Shown: positions 34,740 to 46,132 of the stretch, piece after piece
Layout of the letters: every line of letters starts with the position of its first letter
Position numbering within the stretch: the first letter of the stretch is position 1
The notes under the pieces: generated by a model
What the model was told of the DNA's origin: nothing
What the model saw: only the letters and a program-made list of their open reading frames with translations
Databases searched by the model: none
Translations under genes and position numbers: made by a program
Assembly (NCBI GenBank): GCA_030693155.1
Contig: JAUYBJ010000278.1
Coordinates: 1-49,186 of the forward strand
From: Methylococcales bacterium
Lineage (GTDB): Bacteria > Pseudomonadota > Gammaproteobacteria > Methylococcales > Methylomonadaceae
Direction of reading: 5' to 3'
DNA length: 49,186 nt

Positions 34740-35657
34740 TTACTGCAATACACCGTATAAAAACGGCAAGGTGACCAAGCTTAACATGGTCGTTACTGTC
34801 ACAACCATTGCATACAGCGAGCTGTCCAAGCGATAACGGTCGCATAACACCACACCCAGCAACATACTCGGCATTGCCATATCCATCACTGCCGCCGCTT
34901 TATTCGTGTCGGCTATCGTCAAATGCTCAATCAGTAGTATCGCAAATAACGGCATTAACGCCATTTTTATCACAATAACAGGCAGCACATAAGGTACATT
35001 ACGCCACGCCAATGCCGTCCAGTTTAATGCCAGACCTAACGAAAACAGCATCAACGGTACAACCGCGACGGATAGTTTTTGCAACACCCCCGTCAACCAC
35101 TCTGGCGCGACTATACCATTCATATTCAGTATCACAGCCAGTGCCGCAGCCCAAAACGGCGGCGCGTTTAAAAATGACAGCACGGATTTCGATTGTTCCG
35201 TATCATCTTCGCCGTAATGCCGAGCAATCATAATGCCTACAGTCAACACTAACGGCGCGGCGGCAAATAAATCCAGCTGAATGACCACCGAGCGCGCACT
35301 ATGCCCGAACACCTGTTCCAGAACAGGCAAGCCCAAATAAGTGACATTGGGAAACGCCGCTGCCAAAATCATCGCCCCCAGACGGCTATGCTCAAGTTTA
35401 AACAGCACACCTATCAGCCAACTGCACCCGATACCAAACACAATACAACTCATGCCCAGCACGCTGTATTGCAGCGACTGCCAGCCAATATCTGCCGTCC
35501 ACAATACGTCCAACACCATAGCAGGCAAAAACAGGTAATACACGACGGTCGTTAATACGCCTCTTACTTTGTCGGCACATAAATCAGCAGGTTTAAGTAC
35601 CCGCCAAACTACACCGCACGCCATAATGAGCGTCATTTGAATCAGGGTTGAATTCAT
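34740..35657 (-). CDS. AEC-family (auxin efflux carrier-like) transporter
   Basis: The 305 residues form about ten membrane helices in two halves, as in PIN/AEC carriers and bacterial malonate or amino-acid permeases. Recognisable are the N-terminal CGVVWRVLKPAD, the proline-broken helix in AAFPNVTYLGLPVLEQVFG (about 99-117), and the second-half motif MDMAMPSMLLGVVLCDRY (about 256-273). The substrate is unknown. It is followed by a convergent palindromic element and preceded by another palindrome (35686-35713), so it is probably a single-gene unit. Confidence 0.87.
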   Translation of the reverse strand: MNSTLIQMTLIMACGVVWRVLKPADLCADKVRGVLTTVVYYLFLPAMVLDVLWTADIGWQSLQYSVLGMSCIVFGIGCSWLIGVLFKLEHSRLGAMILAAAFPNVTYLGLPVLEQVFGHSARSVVIQLDLFAAAPLVLTVGIMIARHYGEDDTEQSKSVLSFLNAPPFWAAALAVILNMNGIVAPEWLTGVLQKLSVAVVPLMLFSLGLALNWTALAWRNVPYVLPVIVIKMALMPLFAILLIEHLTIADTNKAAAVMDMAMPSMLLGVVLCDRYRLDSSLYAMVVTVTTMLSLVTLPFLYGVLQ

Positions 35658-35685
35658 GGTGATTGCTTGGAAAATTAAATGCGTC

Positions 35686-35713
35686 AGGAGTCCAAAACGT
35701 GTTTTGGACTCCT
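35686..35713. repeat. GGAGTCCAAAAC palindrome between exbD and the AEC gene
   Basis: AGGAGTCCAAAAC (35686-35698) pairs with GTTTTGGACTCCT (35701-35713) over GT. It is downstream of exbD and upstream of the transporter on the same strand. The arm matches the element at 37937-37968 and resembles that at 8126-8153. Confidence 0.85.
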
Positions 35714-35830
35714 TTAAGAAGCCATCACAGTGACTGTGTTGCCAAGTTTCTGTGCGTTGATGAGGGTATTTTATCCGCTTATCGGCAACGGATGAAAATT
35801 GATTTAGCAGAGGGTTATTATTTTGTAATG

Positions 35831-36241
35831 CTATTGCGGCATGGTAACAAATGCCATTTTGACAATGCCCGCGTGTTGTACCGTTGCCATGAGTTCGGCA
35901 ACCTTGCCATAAACAACGCTTTCATCGGCGTGTAAATGAACTTCCATTTCAGGATTTTTTGCCAGTTCTGCTTTTAGTGCAGTTTCTAAATCGGCAAACG
36001 TAGCGTAAGGCGTTTTATTGAGCGTAATTTCATTTTTTGCATCAATACCCAGTTGAAACGGTTCTTTATTAATGTTTTCCGTGGTTTCAACCGTTTCAGG
36101 TAGTTTCATGTGTACCGATTGCGTCACTAACGGTGCAGTCACTAATAAAATAATAACCAGCACTAACATCACATCGACCAGCGGTGTGACGTTGATTTCA
36201 CTCATGGCTTCTGAGCTTTCGCCTTGTGGTTTAAAGGCCAT
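35831..36241 (-). CDS. exbD: ExbD/TolR-family biopolymer transport protein
   Basis: The 136-residue protein has one membrane helix (about 22-42) with the essential aspartate in NVTPLVDVMLVLVIILLV (Asp24), followed by a periplasmic domain. Together with ExbB it uses the proton gradient to energise TonB. It begins 3 bases after exbB, and tonB precedes them, so the order tonB-exbB-exbD marks this as the TonB rather than the Tol set. Confidence 0.94.
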   Translation of the reverse strand: MAFKPQGESSEAMSEINVTPLVDVMLVLVIILLVTAPLVTQSVHMKLPETVETTENINKEPFQLGIDAKNEITLNKTPYATFADLETALKAELAKNPEMEVHLHADESVVYGKVAELMATVQHAGIVKMAFVTMPQ

Positions 36242-36244
36242 AAA

Positions 36245-36898
36245 TTAATCCTTGCCAATGGCGTTGTGCATAAAACTGGTTACAAAATTTTCCAGTTCCA
36301 CGCGCTGTTGTTTGACTAAACGTAAAAACATATTATATGCCAATACCGAAGGTACAGCGACCGCAATACCAATCGCGGTAGCAACCAATGCGTCACCGAT
36401 AGGGCCGGCAACCACTTCCAGACTGGTTGAACCACTGGCGGTAATTTGGTGCATGGCGTGCATAATACCCAGTACCGTTCCAAATAAACCGACAAACGGC
36501 GCGGTGCTACCAATACTGGCGAGTATGGTTAAGCCGCTTTCCATCGAATGTTGTTCTTTTTGCATTTGTACCAGCAGTGCGTGTTCTAATAGTTCTGCGG
36601 GTTGACCATGAAATTTCAGGCTTTTACCCATAGAAGCAGCACTTTCGCGCAACCATTGAAAACCTGTCCGCGCAATACGCGCTTGTGATCCTCTGGCAAC
36701 GTCTTCTGGCAAGTTTTCTGCTGCTGTTAAATCAGCCGAGTCCCAAAATGCGTCATTAAATGTTTGGTTATATGAGCGGTTTCTAGCAAGTTGCCAGATT
36801 TTAAAAAAAATCAGCGTCCACGTTAACACCGAAAAGGCGTACAGGGTATATTTTGTGCCGTCAATAATAGTCTCAGCGTATGCAACATGGTCGAGCAT
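36245..36898 (-). CDS. exbB: ExbB/TolQ/MotA-family proton channel
   Basis: The protein (217 residues) has three membrane helices (about 15-32, 125-147, 165-190). The family segment GLTILASIGSTAPFVGLFGT lies near 122-141 and the motif ALVATAIGIAVAVPSVLAYN near 171-190. It forms the pentameric ring around ExbD that drives TonB. It lies 35 bases after tonB. Confidence 0.94.
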   Translation of the reverse strand: MLDHVAYAETIIDGTKYTLYAFSVLTWTLIFFKIWQLARNRSYNQTFNDAFWDSADLTAAENLPEDVARGSQARIARTGFQWLRESAASMGKSLKFHGQPAELLEHALLVQMQKEQHSMESGLTILASIGSTAPFVGLFGTVLGIMHAMHQITASGSTSLEVVAGPIGDALVATAIGIAVAVPSVLAYNMFLRLVKQQRVELENFVTSFMHNAIGKD

Positions 36899-36933
36899 CG
36901 GTTTTTCTCCTTAAGTGAAGTTAAAAATTAAAA

Positions 36934-37701
36934 TTAATTGTCCAATTTGAAATTAATCGGCACATTGACTGTACTGGCAACTGCTTCATCACCGCGTTTA
37001 GCAGGTACAAAACGCCAACCTTCTACTGCATTGACTGCCGCTTCATCCAATATGTCATGTCCGCTGCTTTGCGATACGCTGACCTGTTGGGCATCGCCAT
37101 CGGCAGAAACGTGTACTTGCAGGATGACTTTGCCTTCCCAACCACGACTACGCGCTACACTGGGGTATTTTGGTTTGGGGTTGTAGCCGTAGTTTGCATC
37201 TGCTCGTGCCTGTGTAAAAGTTTGCGGTACTGACGGAGCAGCTTTAGCAGGTCCAGGTGCGGCTTTAGCAGAAGTCGGAGCAGCGGCAGGTGCAGTGACA
37301 GGCATTGGTTTTGTTGCAACGGGGATAAACACAGGTTCGGTTTTATGAACTACTGGCTTGGGCAATAGCTTTTTGACCACGGGCTTGGGCTTAACCACAG
37401 GTTTTGGTGGCACTGGTTTTGGCGGTTCTGGCGGAGCAGGAGGGGATGGCGGCGGCACATCGGCAACAGGTAGCGGCACTGCTACCATGGATACTTCCAT
37501 GATTATTTCTGGTTTTGCAGCTATGATAGGCGCGTTTAAGTTTACAAAGTAAAATCCTGCTAAATGCGACACTATCACCAAGGTCAATAATAAGCCGCCC
37601 ATCGTTTTCGGCTTCTCTTCCCCCGTCAACATATCAAACAATAAACGGTTTTGTATCATCATCGGTCGCGCCGTGTCATTTGGTTTTATAAAGTATTTCA
37701 T
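36934..37701 (-). CDS. tonB: TonB energy-transducing protein
   Basis: The 255 residues show a cytoplasmic start, one membrane anchor (about 36-55), a long proline/lysine-rich periplasmic spanner (about 78-125, PPKP and KPKP repeats) and the TonB C-terminal domain (about 170-255) with YPSVARSRGWEGKV and the GWRFVPA block. It passes energy from ExbB-ExbD to outer-membrane receptors for siderophores or vitamins; no receptor is in this window. The upstream region (37702-37976) may hold iron regulation, but no Fur box could be recognised. Confidence 0.94.
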   Translation of the reverse strand: MKYFIKPNDTARPMMIQNRLLFDMLTGEEKPKTMGGLLLTLVIVSHLAGFYFVNLNAPIIAAKPEIIMEVSMVAVPLPVADVPPPSPPAPPEPPKPVPPKPVVKPKPVVKKLLPKPVVHKTEPVFIPVATKPMPVTAPAAAPTSAKAAPGPAKAAPSVPQTFTQARADANYGYNPKPKYPSVARSRGWEGKVILQVHVSADGDAQQVSVSQSSGHDILDEAAVNAVEGWRFVPAKRGDEAVASTVNVPINFKLDN

Positions 37702-37976
37702 AGAAAAATATAGAAATTTATTATGTCGTTTATGGTTCGTCTTCCAGTGTAAGCACCAAACACTGGAAGTTTGCAGTGTGTTACGAAGGCGGAATAATTA
37801 GATCGTTGGTCAGTTTATGATGTTGCGTTAGAAAATCATGGTCATGCGTATGGTTAAGAAATAGAGTAAGTTAGTTAAACAAAGGTATTTGTACAATTTA
37901 AGTGATGAATTATACAGATACCTTTGTTGTGTTAAAAGGGAGTCCAAAAGCCTGCTTCCGGACTCCTTGATAGTTG
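37702..37976. other. Intergenic region between glmS end and tonB
   Basis: This 275-base gap has no gene. It contains a hairpin CTTCCAGTG (37741-37749) with CACTGGAAG (37761-37769) in the likely tonB leader, and the palindrome at 37937-37968 after glmS. The tonB promoter should lie here but no confident box pair was found. Confidence 0.5.
37937..37968 (-). terminator. GGAGTCC palindrome after glmS
   Basis: GGAGTCC (37939-37945) pairs with GGACTCC (37960-37966); the arm continues into AAAA as in the element at 35686-35713. On the minus strand it lies 10 bases after the glmS stop and is followed by CCTTTTAA, so it is a probable terminator. Confidence 0.65.
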
Positions 37977-39806
37977 TTATTCCACCGTAACCGATTTTGC
38001 TAGATTTCTTGGCTGGTCAACATCAGTCCCTTTTAATACAGCGACATGGTAGGACAGTAACTGTAACGGGATGGTGTAAATCATCGGTGAAATTTCATTG
38101 CCGACTTGTGGAACTTTGACAATTTGAGTATTTTTGTCAGGTTCAGAAGCCAGCGTTTCATCCATAAACACAATAAGTTGTCCACCACGCGCGGCAACTT
38201 CCTGCATATTAGATTTCAATTTTTCCAGCAAACTGTCGTTGGGGGCAACAACAATTACAGGCATATCAACATCAATTAACGCTAACGGCCCATGCTTCAA
38301 CTCCCCGGCGGGGTAGGCTTCGGCATGGATGTAGGAAATTTCTTTCAGTTTTAACGCGCCTTCCATTGCAATCGGGTAGTGGGTACCTCTACCTAAAAAT
38401 AGCGAGTGTTGTTTTTCAGCAAACTGCTGGGACAAGGTTCTGATTTCATCATCCAATTGCAATACCTGTTCAATTTTTTTCGGCAAACTGAACAATTCCG
38501 AGGTGATTTTCTGCTCCATCTCTTCAGTCAGTTCAAAGCGTCTACCGACTGCTATGACCAGCATCATTAGTGCGACTAACTGTGTGGTAAAGGCTTTGGT
38601 AGATGCCACTCCAATTTCTGGGCCTGCGCGGGTCATTAACACTAAATCAGATTCTCTAACCAGTGAACTTTCTGGCACGTTGCAAATAACGATAGAATAT
38701 TTCGCGCCCAGTTTTTTGGCTTCCTGTAATGCCGCGAGAGTATCAGCGGTTTCGCCTGATTGTGAGATGGTGACAATCAATGTGTCGGGTGATAACACGG
38801 GGCTACGGTAACGAAATTCACTGGCGACTTCGATGTTACAGGGTACACGCGCAATTTTTTCAAACCAGTAACGTGCCACTAAACCTGAATGGTAGCTGGT
38901 ACCACAGGCGAGAATTTGCACGGATTTGATGTTGCCGAATACTTCTGCCGCATTGTGTCCAAAAGAGTTTTCTTGCAGACGGTTGTTGATGAATCTGCCT
39001 TCCAGCGTTTGCGAGATAGCGAACGGCTGCTCATAAATTTCTTTGAGCATATAGTGGCGGTATTCACCTTTATCAACTGCGTCGGCGGTGAGTTGACTTT
39101 GTTTGATGGGGCGTTTGACCAGTTGGTCATCGGCATCATAAATCAACAACTCTTTTATAGTTATTTTCGCAATGTCACCTTCTTCAAGAAAAATGAAGCG
39201 TTGTGTGACAGGGAGCAGGGCAGCGACATCGGAAGCAATAAAGTATTCGCCAAAACCCACTCCGATAACCAGCGGACTGCCTTTTCTACAGGCAATCAGG
39301 GTGTCAGGTTCATCTGCACTCATAATACCTAACGCGAAAGCCCCTTCCAGTTTTTGCACGGTTTTTTTAACGGCCGCTAATAAGCTGTCGGTTGTTTCTC
39401 TGGCGTGATGAATTTCATGGACAATGGTTTCGGTGTCGGTTTCTGAGGTAAATACATAACCGTTGCTGGTTTGCGATTCTCTTAAGCGTTCATGATTTTC
39501 AATGATGCCATTGTGAACCACCGCGATTTTGTCACGACTGATGTGAGGATGCGCATTAGCCGTGCTGGGTTTGCCATGCGTTGCCCAGCGGGTGTGTGCG
39601 ATACCTAAGTAGCCTTTTATAGGGTCAGCGTCTATTAACGCTTCCAGTCCTATAACTTTGCCGAGTTCGCGTTTGCGGTAAATGTCGTTATCGTGGACGA
39701 CAGCAAGTCCTGCCGAATCATAACCACGGTATTCCAGACGTTTTAAACCTTCTATTAGAATCGGTACTACGTTGCGTTGTGCGATACCACCTACAATTCC
39801 ACACAT
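37977..39806 (-). CDS. glmS: Glucosamine-6-phosphate synthase (glutamine-hydrolysing)
   Basis: GlmS makes glucosamine-6-phosphate from fructose-6-phosphate and glutamine, the entry to peptidoglycan and LPS precursors. The 609 residues match the family. The N-terminal glutaminase domain starts at the catalytic Cys2 (MCGIVGGIAQRNV). Two SIS sugar-isomerase domains follow, with CGTSYHSGLVARYWFE (about 302) and SQSGETADT (about 348-356), and the C-terminus ends AKSVTVE. AGGAG precedes the start; it begins 1 base after glmU. The ribozyme seen in Gram-positive bacteria is not expected and was not seen. Confidence 0.98.
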   Translation of the reverse strand: MCGIVGGIAQRNVVPILIEGLKRLEYRGYDSAGLAVVHDNDIYRKRELGKVIGLEALIDADPIKGYLGIAHTRWATHGKPSTANAHPHISRDKIAVVHNGIIENHERLRESQTSNGYVFTSETDTETIVHEIHHARETTDSLLAAVKKTVQKLEGAFALGIMSADEPDTLIACRKGSPLVIGVGFGEYFIASDVAALLPVTQRFIFLEEGDIAKITIKELLIYDADDQLVKRPIKQSQLTADAVDKGEYRHYMLKEIYEQPFAISQTLEGRFINNRLQENSFGHNAAEVFGNIKSVQILACGTSYHSGLVARYWFEKIARVPCNIEVASEFRYRSPVLSPDTLIVTISQSGETADTLAALQEAKKLGAKYSIVICNVPESSLVRESDLVLMTRAGPEIGVASTKAFTTQLVALMMLVIAVGRRFELTEEMEQKITSELFSLPKKIEQVLQLDDEIRTLSQQFAEKQHSLFLGRGTHYPIAMEGALKLKEISYIHAEAYPAGELKHGPLALIDVDMPVIVVAPNDSLLEKLKSNMQEVAARGGQLIVFMDETLASEPDKNTQIVKVPQVGNEISPMIYTIPLQLLSYHVAVLKGTDVDQPRNLAKSVTVE

Positions 39807-39807
39807 A

Positions 39808-41178
39808 TTATTTCTCCTGTTTAACGGGTCGTTGCCAGCCTGAAAGTGAAAACTGTTTCACTCTGCTTAAGGTTAGCTGGTTTTCAGGGCAGTCCCTTGT
39901 GATTGTTGATCCTGCGCCAATAGTAGCATTTTTACCTACTGTGACGGGAGCAACTAATTGGGTATCTGAACCTATGAATGCGCCATCTTCAATAATGGTT
40001 CTGAATTTGTTCACGCCATCATAGTTACAGGTAATAGTTCCTGCGCCAATATTCACTTTACTGCCCACGGTGGTATCGCCAATATAACTTAAGTGATTGA
40101 TTTTGCTGCCCTGTGCAACCGTTGATTTTTTAATTTCGACAAAATTACCAATATGTACATCATTGGCAAGTACTGATTCTGGTCTTAATCTTGCAAAAGG
40201 CCCAATGCGGCTGTTATCGCCTATCACTGCATCTTCAATAATACAATTCGCTAAAATTTCGACATTATCACCAATAATCGCATTTTTTATCTGTGTGTTT
40301 GCGCCGATTCTCACGTTGTTACCGATGCTATTTTTGCCTTCTAAAATAACATTGATGTCTATTTCTATGTCTTGTCCCAGTTGTTCTATAGTTCCGCGCA
40401 GATCAAAACGCGCTGGGTCTATCAGGGTAACGCCTTGTTCCATAAGCTCAAGGGCTTGCTGTTGTTGGTAAACTCGTTCCAGATGACTTAATTGGAGACG
40501 ATTATTGACACCAAGTACCTCATCTTCTGTTTCTGCTTGGCTGGTAATAATATTGATGCCATCCGCAACTGCCATTTCAATAACGTCGGTTAAATAATAT
40601 TCGCCTTGTGCATTATTATTGCCTAATCGGTTTAGCCATTGTTTTAGCTTGTCGCCGTGTACCGCCAAAATTCCTGTATTGCCTTCAGTAATCAGTTTTT
40701 CACTATCGGAAGCATCTTTTTGCTCAACAATTTTAGTGACTTTTCCTGTAGCATCTCTGACTATTCTGCCGTAGCCCGTTGGGTTTTCCAGATTCACCGT
40801 CAGTAAAGCAAGAGACTGGGAATTTACGTTCTTCAGTAATTGCTGGACTGTTGCTAATTTAAGCAGAGGTACGTCACCGTATAGGATTAGCACGGTGTCA
40901 TCATCGGCAATTTGATCGCTTACTTGTTGTACAGCGTGACCTGTACCGAGTTGTTGTTTTTGCTCAATCCAACTGGCATCCAGTTCTTTTAATGTCTCAG
41001 TGACCAGTTCCGCACCATGTCCGATAACGATTTTAATACGGTTGTTTTCCAAGTGACGACTCATGTCATAAACGTGTTGTAACAAGGGGCGATTGGCTAT
41101 TTTATGCAAAACTTTGGGTAACTCGGAACGCATCCGCGTCCCTTTTCCTGCTGCAAGTATAATCGTAGTAATTTTCAT
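39808..41178 (-). CDS. glmU: Bifunctional UDP-GlcNAc pyrophosphorylase / GlcN-1-P acetyltransferase
   Basis: GlmU completes UDP-GlcNAc synthesis in two steps. The 456 residues start with the nucleotidyl-transferase signature LAAGKGTRMRSELPKVLH (about 8-25) and the metal-binding YGDVPLL (about 100). From about residue 250 the left-handed beta-helix shows repeated hexapeptides such as IGNNVRIGANTQI, followed by the acetyl-CoA site around GAGTITCNYDGVNK. It lies 92 bases after atpC and is separated from it by two hairpins. With glmS it forms a cell-wall precursor unit. Confidence 0.97.
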   Translation of the reverse strand: MKITTIILAAGKGTRMRSELPKVLHKIANRPLLQHVYDMSRHLENNRIKIVIGHGAELVTETLKELDASWIEQKQQLGTGHAVQQVSDQIADDDTVLILYGDVPLLKLATVQQLLKNVNSQSLALLTVNLENPTGYGRIVRDATGKVTKIVEQKDASDSEKLITEGNTGILAVHGDKLKQWLNRLGNNNAQGEYYLTDVIEMAVADGINIITSQAETEDEVLGVNNRLQLSHLERVYQQQQALELMEQGVTLIDPARFDLRGTIEQLGQDIEIDINVILEGKNSIGNNVRIGANTQIKNAIIGDNVEILANCIIEDAVIGDNSRIGPFARLRPESVLANDVHIGNFVEIKKSTVAQGSKINHLSYIGDTTVGSKVNIGAGTITCNYDGVNKFRTIIEDGAFIGSDTQLVAPVTVGKNATIGAGSTITRDCPENQLTLSRVKQFSLSGWQRPVKQEK

Positions 41179-41195
41179 CTCATTTCCTGTTAAAC

Positions 41196-41236
41196 AAAAA
41201 AAAGCCCGATAGCGTAATGTGCGTTATCAGGCTCTT
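41196..41236 (-). terminator. Terminator downstream of the atp operon (distal)
   Basis: On the minus strand an imperfect stem (AGCC...GGCT with inner GCG/CGT and ATA/TAT pairs, plus-strand 41203-41233) is followed by seven T residues, which marks an intrinsic terminator before glmU. Readthrough into glmU remains possible. Confidence 0.75.
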
Positions 41237-41246
41237 GAAAAATCAT

Positions 41247-41269
41247 AAAAACGTGCAACACACGTTTTT
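41247..41269 (-). terminator. Terminator immediately after atpC
   Basis: AAAAACGTG (41247-41255) pairs with CACGTTTTT (41261-41269) over CAACA. It abuts the atpC stop codon and gives a T-run in the minus direction. Confidence 0.75.
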
Positions 41270-41270
41270 A

Positions 41271-41693
41271 TTATCCGCCGCGTTTTCTCAGTCTATCCAG
41301 CATTTTCAGCTGCATCATAGCTTGAGCCAACTGCGCTTGTGCTTGTCCGTATTCCATTTTTCCGCTCTTATCTTCCAGAGCTTCTTCGGCTTTGGCTTTG
41401 GCTTGTAACGCCGCTGCCTCGTCAATATCTTTTGCTCTTAGTGCGGTATCAGCCAGAATAATCACCATGTGCGGCTGTACTTCGATGAGTCCACCCGATA
41501 CATAAAAATGATGCTCTTCTTTGTCAGCCGTTTTAATCCGAACTTCACCCGCTTTAAGTTTCGATATTAATGGAGCATGACGTGGCGAAATACCCACTTC
41601 ACCCATTTCAGCGGGTGCAAATACCATCTCTGCGAGACCTGAAAATATTTCTTTTTCCGCGCTTACGATGTCTACATGGACGGTCATAGTCAT
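41271..41693 (-). CDS. atpC: ATP synthase F1 epsilon subunit
   Basis: The 140 residues combine the N-terminal beta-sandwich (about 1-88; FAPAEMGEVGISPRHAPLIS) with a two-helix C-terminal domain (about 92-138) that can inhibit the rotor. It is part of the central stalk with gamma. It is the last gene of the operon, 48 bases after atpD, and is followed by two terminators. Confidence 0.97.
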   Translation of the reverse strand: MTMTVHVDIVSAEKEIFSGLAEMVFAPAEMGEVGISPRHAPLISKLKAGEVRIKTADKEEHHFYVSGGLIEVQPHMVIILADTALRAKDIDEAAALQAKAKAEEALEDKSGKMEYGQAQAQLAQAMMQLKMLDRLRKRGG

Positions 41694-41741
41694 AGTTGTT
41701 ACCGTTTCGTTTCTCGTGTAACGACGTGATTACTCACATTG

Positions 41742-43160
<1,419 letters not shown>

Positions 43161-44024
43161 CTAAACAGCTGCGGCACCGGCAACAATTTCTGAAATTTCC
43201 TGAGTGATAGCGGCTTGTCTGGCTTTGTTGTAAATCAGTTGCAACTCGCTGATAAGATTGCCGGCATTATCCGAAGCACTCTTCATTGCGACCATTCTAG
43301 CGGCCTGTTCACAAGCATTGTTCTCAACCAGTCCCTGATAAACGATAGACTCAACATAACGAATCAATAAATGATCCAAAACCTCTTTGGCATCAGGTTC
43401 ATAGATATAATCCCAATGACCATTCAGGTTTTGATCCGGTTCGCAGGCGAATACGGGCAACAATTGCTGAATCATCGGACGTTGCGTCATGGTGTTAACG
43501 AACTCATTATTGATGACATGAAGCTCATCAATACGCCCTTCATTATAAGCATCCAGCATGATTTTAATGACACCAACAAGATCTTGCAGATGCGGAATAT
43601 CACCCAATTTAGCGACATGACCAACGACATTAACTTTCACATTGCTGAAAAAACCAGCTGCCTTACCGCCAATGGTGGCAATATCAACTTCGATACCGTC
43701 TTTATTCCATTGCACTAAATGCGTCAGGGTTTTTCTGAACAAATTGGAATTTAATCCTCCGCACAAACCACGATCCGAACTCACCACGATAACGCCGACG
43801 CGCTTTACTTCACGTTTAATCAGAAACGAATGTTTGTATTCTGGATTTGCGTGAGCTAAATGCTTAATAATTCGGGCAATCTTTTTAGAGTAGGGACGTG
43901 TAGCCTGCATTCTGTCTTTTGTTTTACGCATTTTACTGGCAGCAACTTTTTCCATTGCGCGAGTAATTTTTTGAGTGTTTTTAATACTCGCAATCTTAGT
44001 GCGTATTTCTTTACCAACAGCCAT
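43161..44024 (-). CDS. atpG: ATP synthase F1 gamma subunit
   Basis: The rotor shaft, 287 residues. The N-terminal helix is [20 protein letters not shown], the conserved middle is [11 protein letters not shown] (about 88-98), and the C-terminal helix carries [20 protein letters not shown]. It lies 12 bases after atpA. Confidence 0.98.
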   Translation of the reverse strand: MAVGKEIRTKIASIKNTQKITRAMEKVAASKMRKTKDRMQATRPYSKKIARIIKHLAHANPEYKHSFLIKREVKRVGVIVVSSDRGLCGGLNSNLFRKTLTHLVQWNKDGIEVDIATIGGKAAGFFSNVKVNVVGHVAKLGDIPHLQDLVGVIKIMLDAYNEGRIDELHVINNEFVNTMTQRPMIQQLLPVFACEPDQNLNGHWDYIYEPDAKEVLDHLLIRYVESIVYQGLVENNACEQAARMVAMKSASDNAGNLISELQLIYNKARQAAITQEISEIVAGAAAV

Positions 44025-44036
44025 AAGGAGACCCTT

Positions 44037-45578
44037 TTACCAACTATGAGTTTTAACGAAAGTTTCAATAGCCGTTCTTATGCCGCTGCTGATTTCATTA
44101 CTAAAATCGCCAGTTGCATTAATATTGCCCATTAATTCAGCGTGTTCTGACTTCATGTACAACTGTAAAGCTGCTTCAAAAGCGAGAACTTTATTGACTT
44201 CAACCGTATCCAGAAAGCCTTCGTTAGCAGCAAACAATGACACAGCCATTTGTGCAACAGACATTGGCGAGTATTGATTTTGTTTCATCAATTCCGTTAC
44301 TCGTTGACCGCGTTCAAGCTGTTTGCGTGTGCTTTCATCTAAATCAGAAGCGAACTGAGCAAATGCCGCTAATTCGCGGTACTGTGCTAAGTCTAAACGT
44401 GTACCGCCGCCTAACTTTTTGATGATTTTAGTCTGTGCCGCGCCACCTACTCGCGATACTGATAAACCAGCGTTGACCGCAGGACGAATACCCGCATTAA
44501 ACAAGCTGCTTTCTAAGAAAATCTGACCGTCAGTAATAGAAATAACATTGGTCGGTACGAAAGCCGATACGTCACCGCCTTGGGTTTCAATAATAGGTAG
44601 TGCAGTTAAAGAACCTGTTTTACCTTTTACTTTGCCGCCAGTCAGTTTTTCAACTTCATCAGCATTGATGCGCGAAGCTCTTTCTAATAAACGGGAATGC
44701 AAATAGAAAACGTCACCAGGATACGCTTCACGACCAGGCGGACGACGTAATAATAATGAAATTTGACGATAAGCCCATGCTTGTTTGGTTAAGTCATCAT
44801 AAATGATTAACGCATCTTCGCCACGGTCTCTGAAAAATTCGCCCATCGAACAACCTGTATAAGGTGCGATGAATTGCAGTGCTGCTGATTCTGATGCAGA
44901 AGCCGAGACCACAATGGTATGAGCCATTGCGCCGTGTTCTTCCAGTTTACGAACCACGTTAGCAATCGAGGAGCGTTTTTGTCCAATCGCCACATAGATA
45001 CATTTAATGCCAGTACCTTTTTGGTTGATGATGGCATCAATCGCAATCGCTGTTTTACCTGTTTGACGGTCGCCAATGATTAACTCACGTTGACCACGTC
45101 CAACTGGAATCATCGCATCAATAGATTTCAAACCTAATTGTACCGGTTGATCTACTGATTGACGTGCAATTACGCCAGGAGCAATTTTTTCGATGGGTGA
45201 TGTTTCGGTAGTATCAATTGCACCTTTACCATCAATAGGATTACCCAGTGCATCAACGACGCGACCCAGCAAGGCTTCGCCAACGGGTACTTCTAAGATT
45301 TTTCCTGTACATTTAACGGTGTCGCCTTCAGAAATATGTTGGTATGAACCTAATACCACCACACCGACTGAATCTCTTTCAAGGTTAAGAGCCATGCCAA
45401 AAGTGTTGCCTGGAAATTCCAGCATTTCACCTTGCATTGCTTCCGATAAACCATGGACGCGTACAATACCGTCAGTAACACTGACAACTGTGCCTTCTGT
45501 GTGCGCTTCAGCACTCAGGTTAAAGTTTTCGATCTTCTTTTTAATCAGATCGCTTATTTCAGATGGGTTTAATTGCAT
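44037..45578 (-). CDS. atpA: ATP synthase F1 alpha subunit
   Basis: The non-catalytic nucleotide-binding subunit, 513 residues, with the P-loop GDRQTGKT at 169-176 and the family signature region [17 protein letters not shown] (about 364-380). The N-terminal segment [19 protein letters not shown] binds delta at the top of the stator. It lies 15 bases after atpH. Confidence 0.99.
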   Translation of the reverse strand: MQLNPSEISDLIKKKIENFNLSAEAHTEGTVVSVTDGIVRVHGLSEAMQGEMLEFPGNTFGMALNLERDSVGVVVLGSYQHISEGDTVKCTGKILEVPVGEALLGRVVDALGNPIDGKGAIDTTETSPIEKIAPGVIARQSVDQPVQLGLKSIDAMIPVGRGQRELIIGDRQTGKTAIAIDAIINQKGTGIKCIYVAIGQKRSSIANVVRKLEEHGAMAHTIVVSASASESAALQFIAPYTGCSMGEFFRDRGEDALIIYDDLTKQAWAYRQISLLLRRPPGREAYPGDVFYLHSRLLERASRINADEVEKLTGGKVKGKTGSLTALPIIETQGGDVSAFVPTNVISITDGQIFLESSLFNAGIRPAVNAGLSVSRVGGAAQTKIIKKLGGGTRLDLAQYRELAAFAQFASDLDESTRKQLERGQRVTELMKQNQYSPMSVAQMAVSLFAANEGFLDTVEVNKVLAFEAALQLYMKSEHAELMGNINATGDFSNEISSGIRTAIETFVKTHSW

Positions 45579-45593
45579 GTGCTTTTCTCACTC

Positions 45594-46127
45594 TCACTGT
45601 AGAGTCTTTTGCATGTGTTGAAGCTGGCCTCTAATAGAACCGTCAATTACTCGGTCGCCCGCGCGTACTAAAGCACCGCCAATTAATGACTTATCTACGG
45701 TTACATTCATGTTGACTTTTTTACCGAGGGTTTTTTCCAGGGTTGAAGCGAACTTAGGCTTTTCTTCTTTAGTGAAAGCGTAAGCTACAATAACTTCAAC
45801 ATCGATATAGCCTTCATCTTCTGTCTTGTAGGCTTCAAAAAGCGTGGCAATGATGGGAACTAAGGTCAGCCGATTATTTTGAACGAGTAGCTGGAGAAGA
45901 TTTTCAGCTTCTTCACTTACTTGCCCTTGGCAAATATCCAGCATAAATGCTGACAATGCTTGCTTGTTTACTTTTGGGTTGTCGATGACCACAGAAATGT
46001 CGTTATTGCTGAGTACAGCCGACATAAACGCCAAATTCTCAGACCATTTTTTAGTGGTTGCTGTTTCTTTGGCTCGTTTAAACACCGCTACCGCATAAGG
46101 TCTTGCCAATGTTGCCAATTCGCTCAT
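45594..46127 (-). CDS. atpH: ATP synthase F1 delta subunit
   Basis: The 177-residue stator protein links the b subunits to the alpha-beta crown. The N-terminal helical bundle begins ELATLARPYAVAVFKRAKE and the C-terminus holds DKSLIGGALVRAGDRVIDGS, a family hallmark. It is separated from atpF by 5 bases. Confidence 0.97.
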   Translation of the reverse strand: MSELATLARPYAVAVFKRAKETATTKKWSENLAFMSAVLSNNDISVVIDNPKVNKQALSAFMLDICQGQVSEEAENLLQLLVQNNRLTLVPIIATLFEAYKTEDEGYIDVEVIVAYAFTKEEKPKFASTLEKTLGKKVNMNVTVDKSLIGGALVRAGDRVIDGSIRGQLQHMQKTLQ

Positions 46128-46132
46128 GTTGC

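Noticed and set aside
38889-39332. 147-residue antisense frame in glmS
   Set aside because: Shadow of a highly conserved gene; no start signals.
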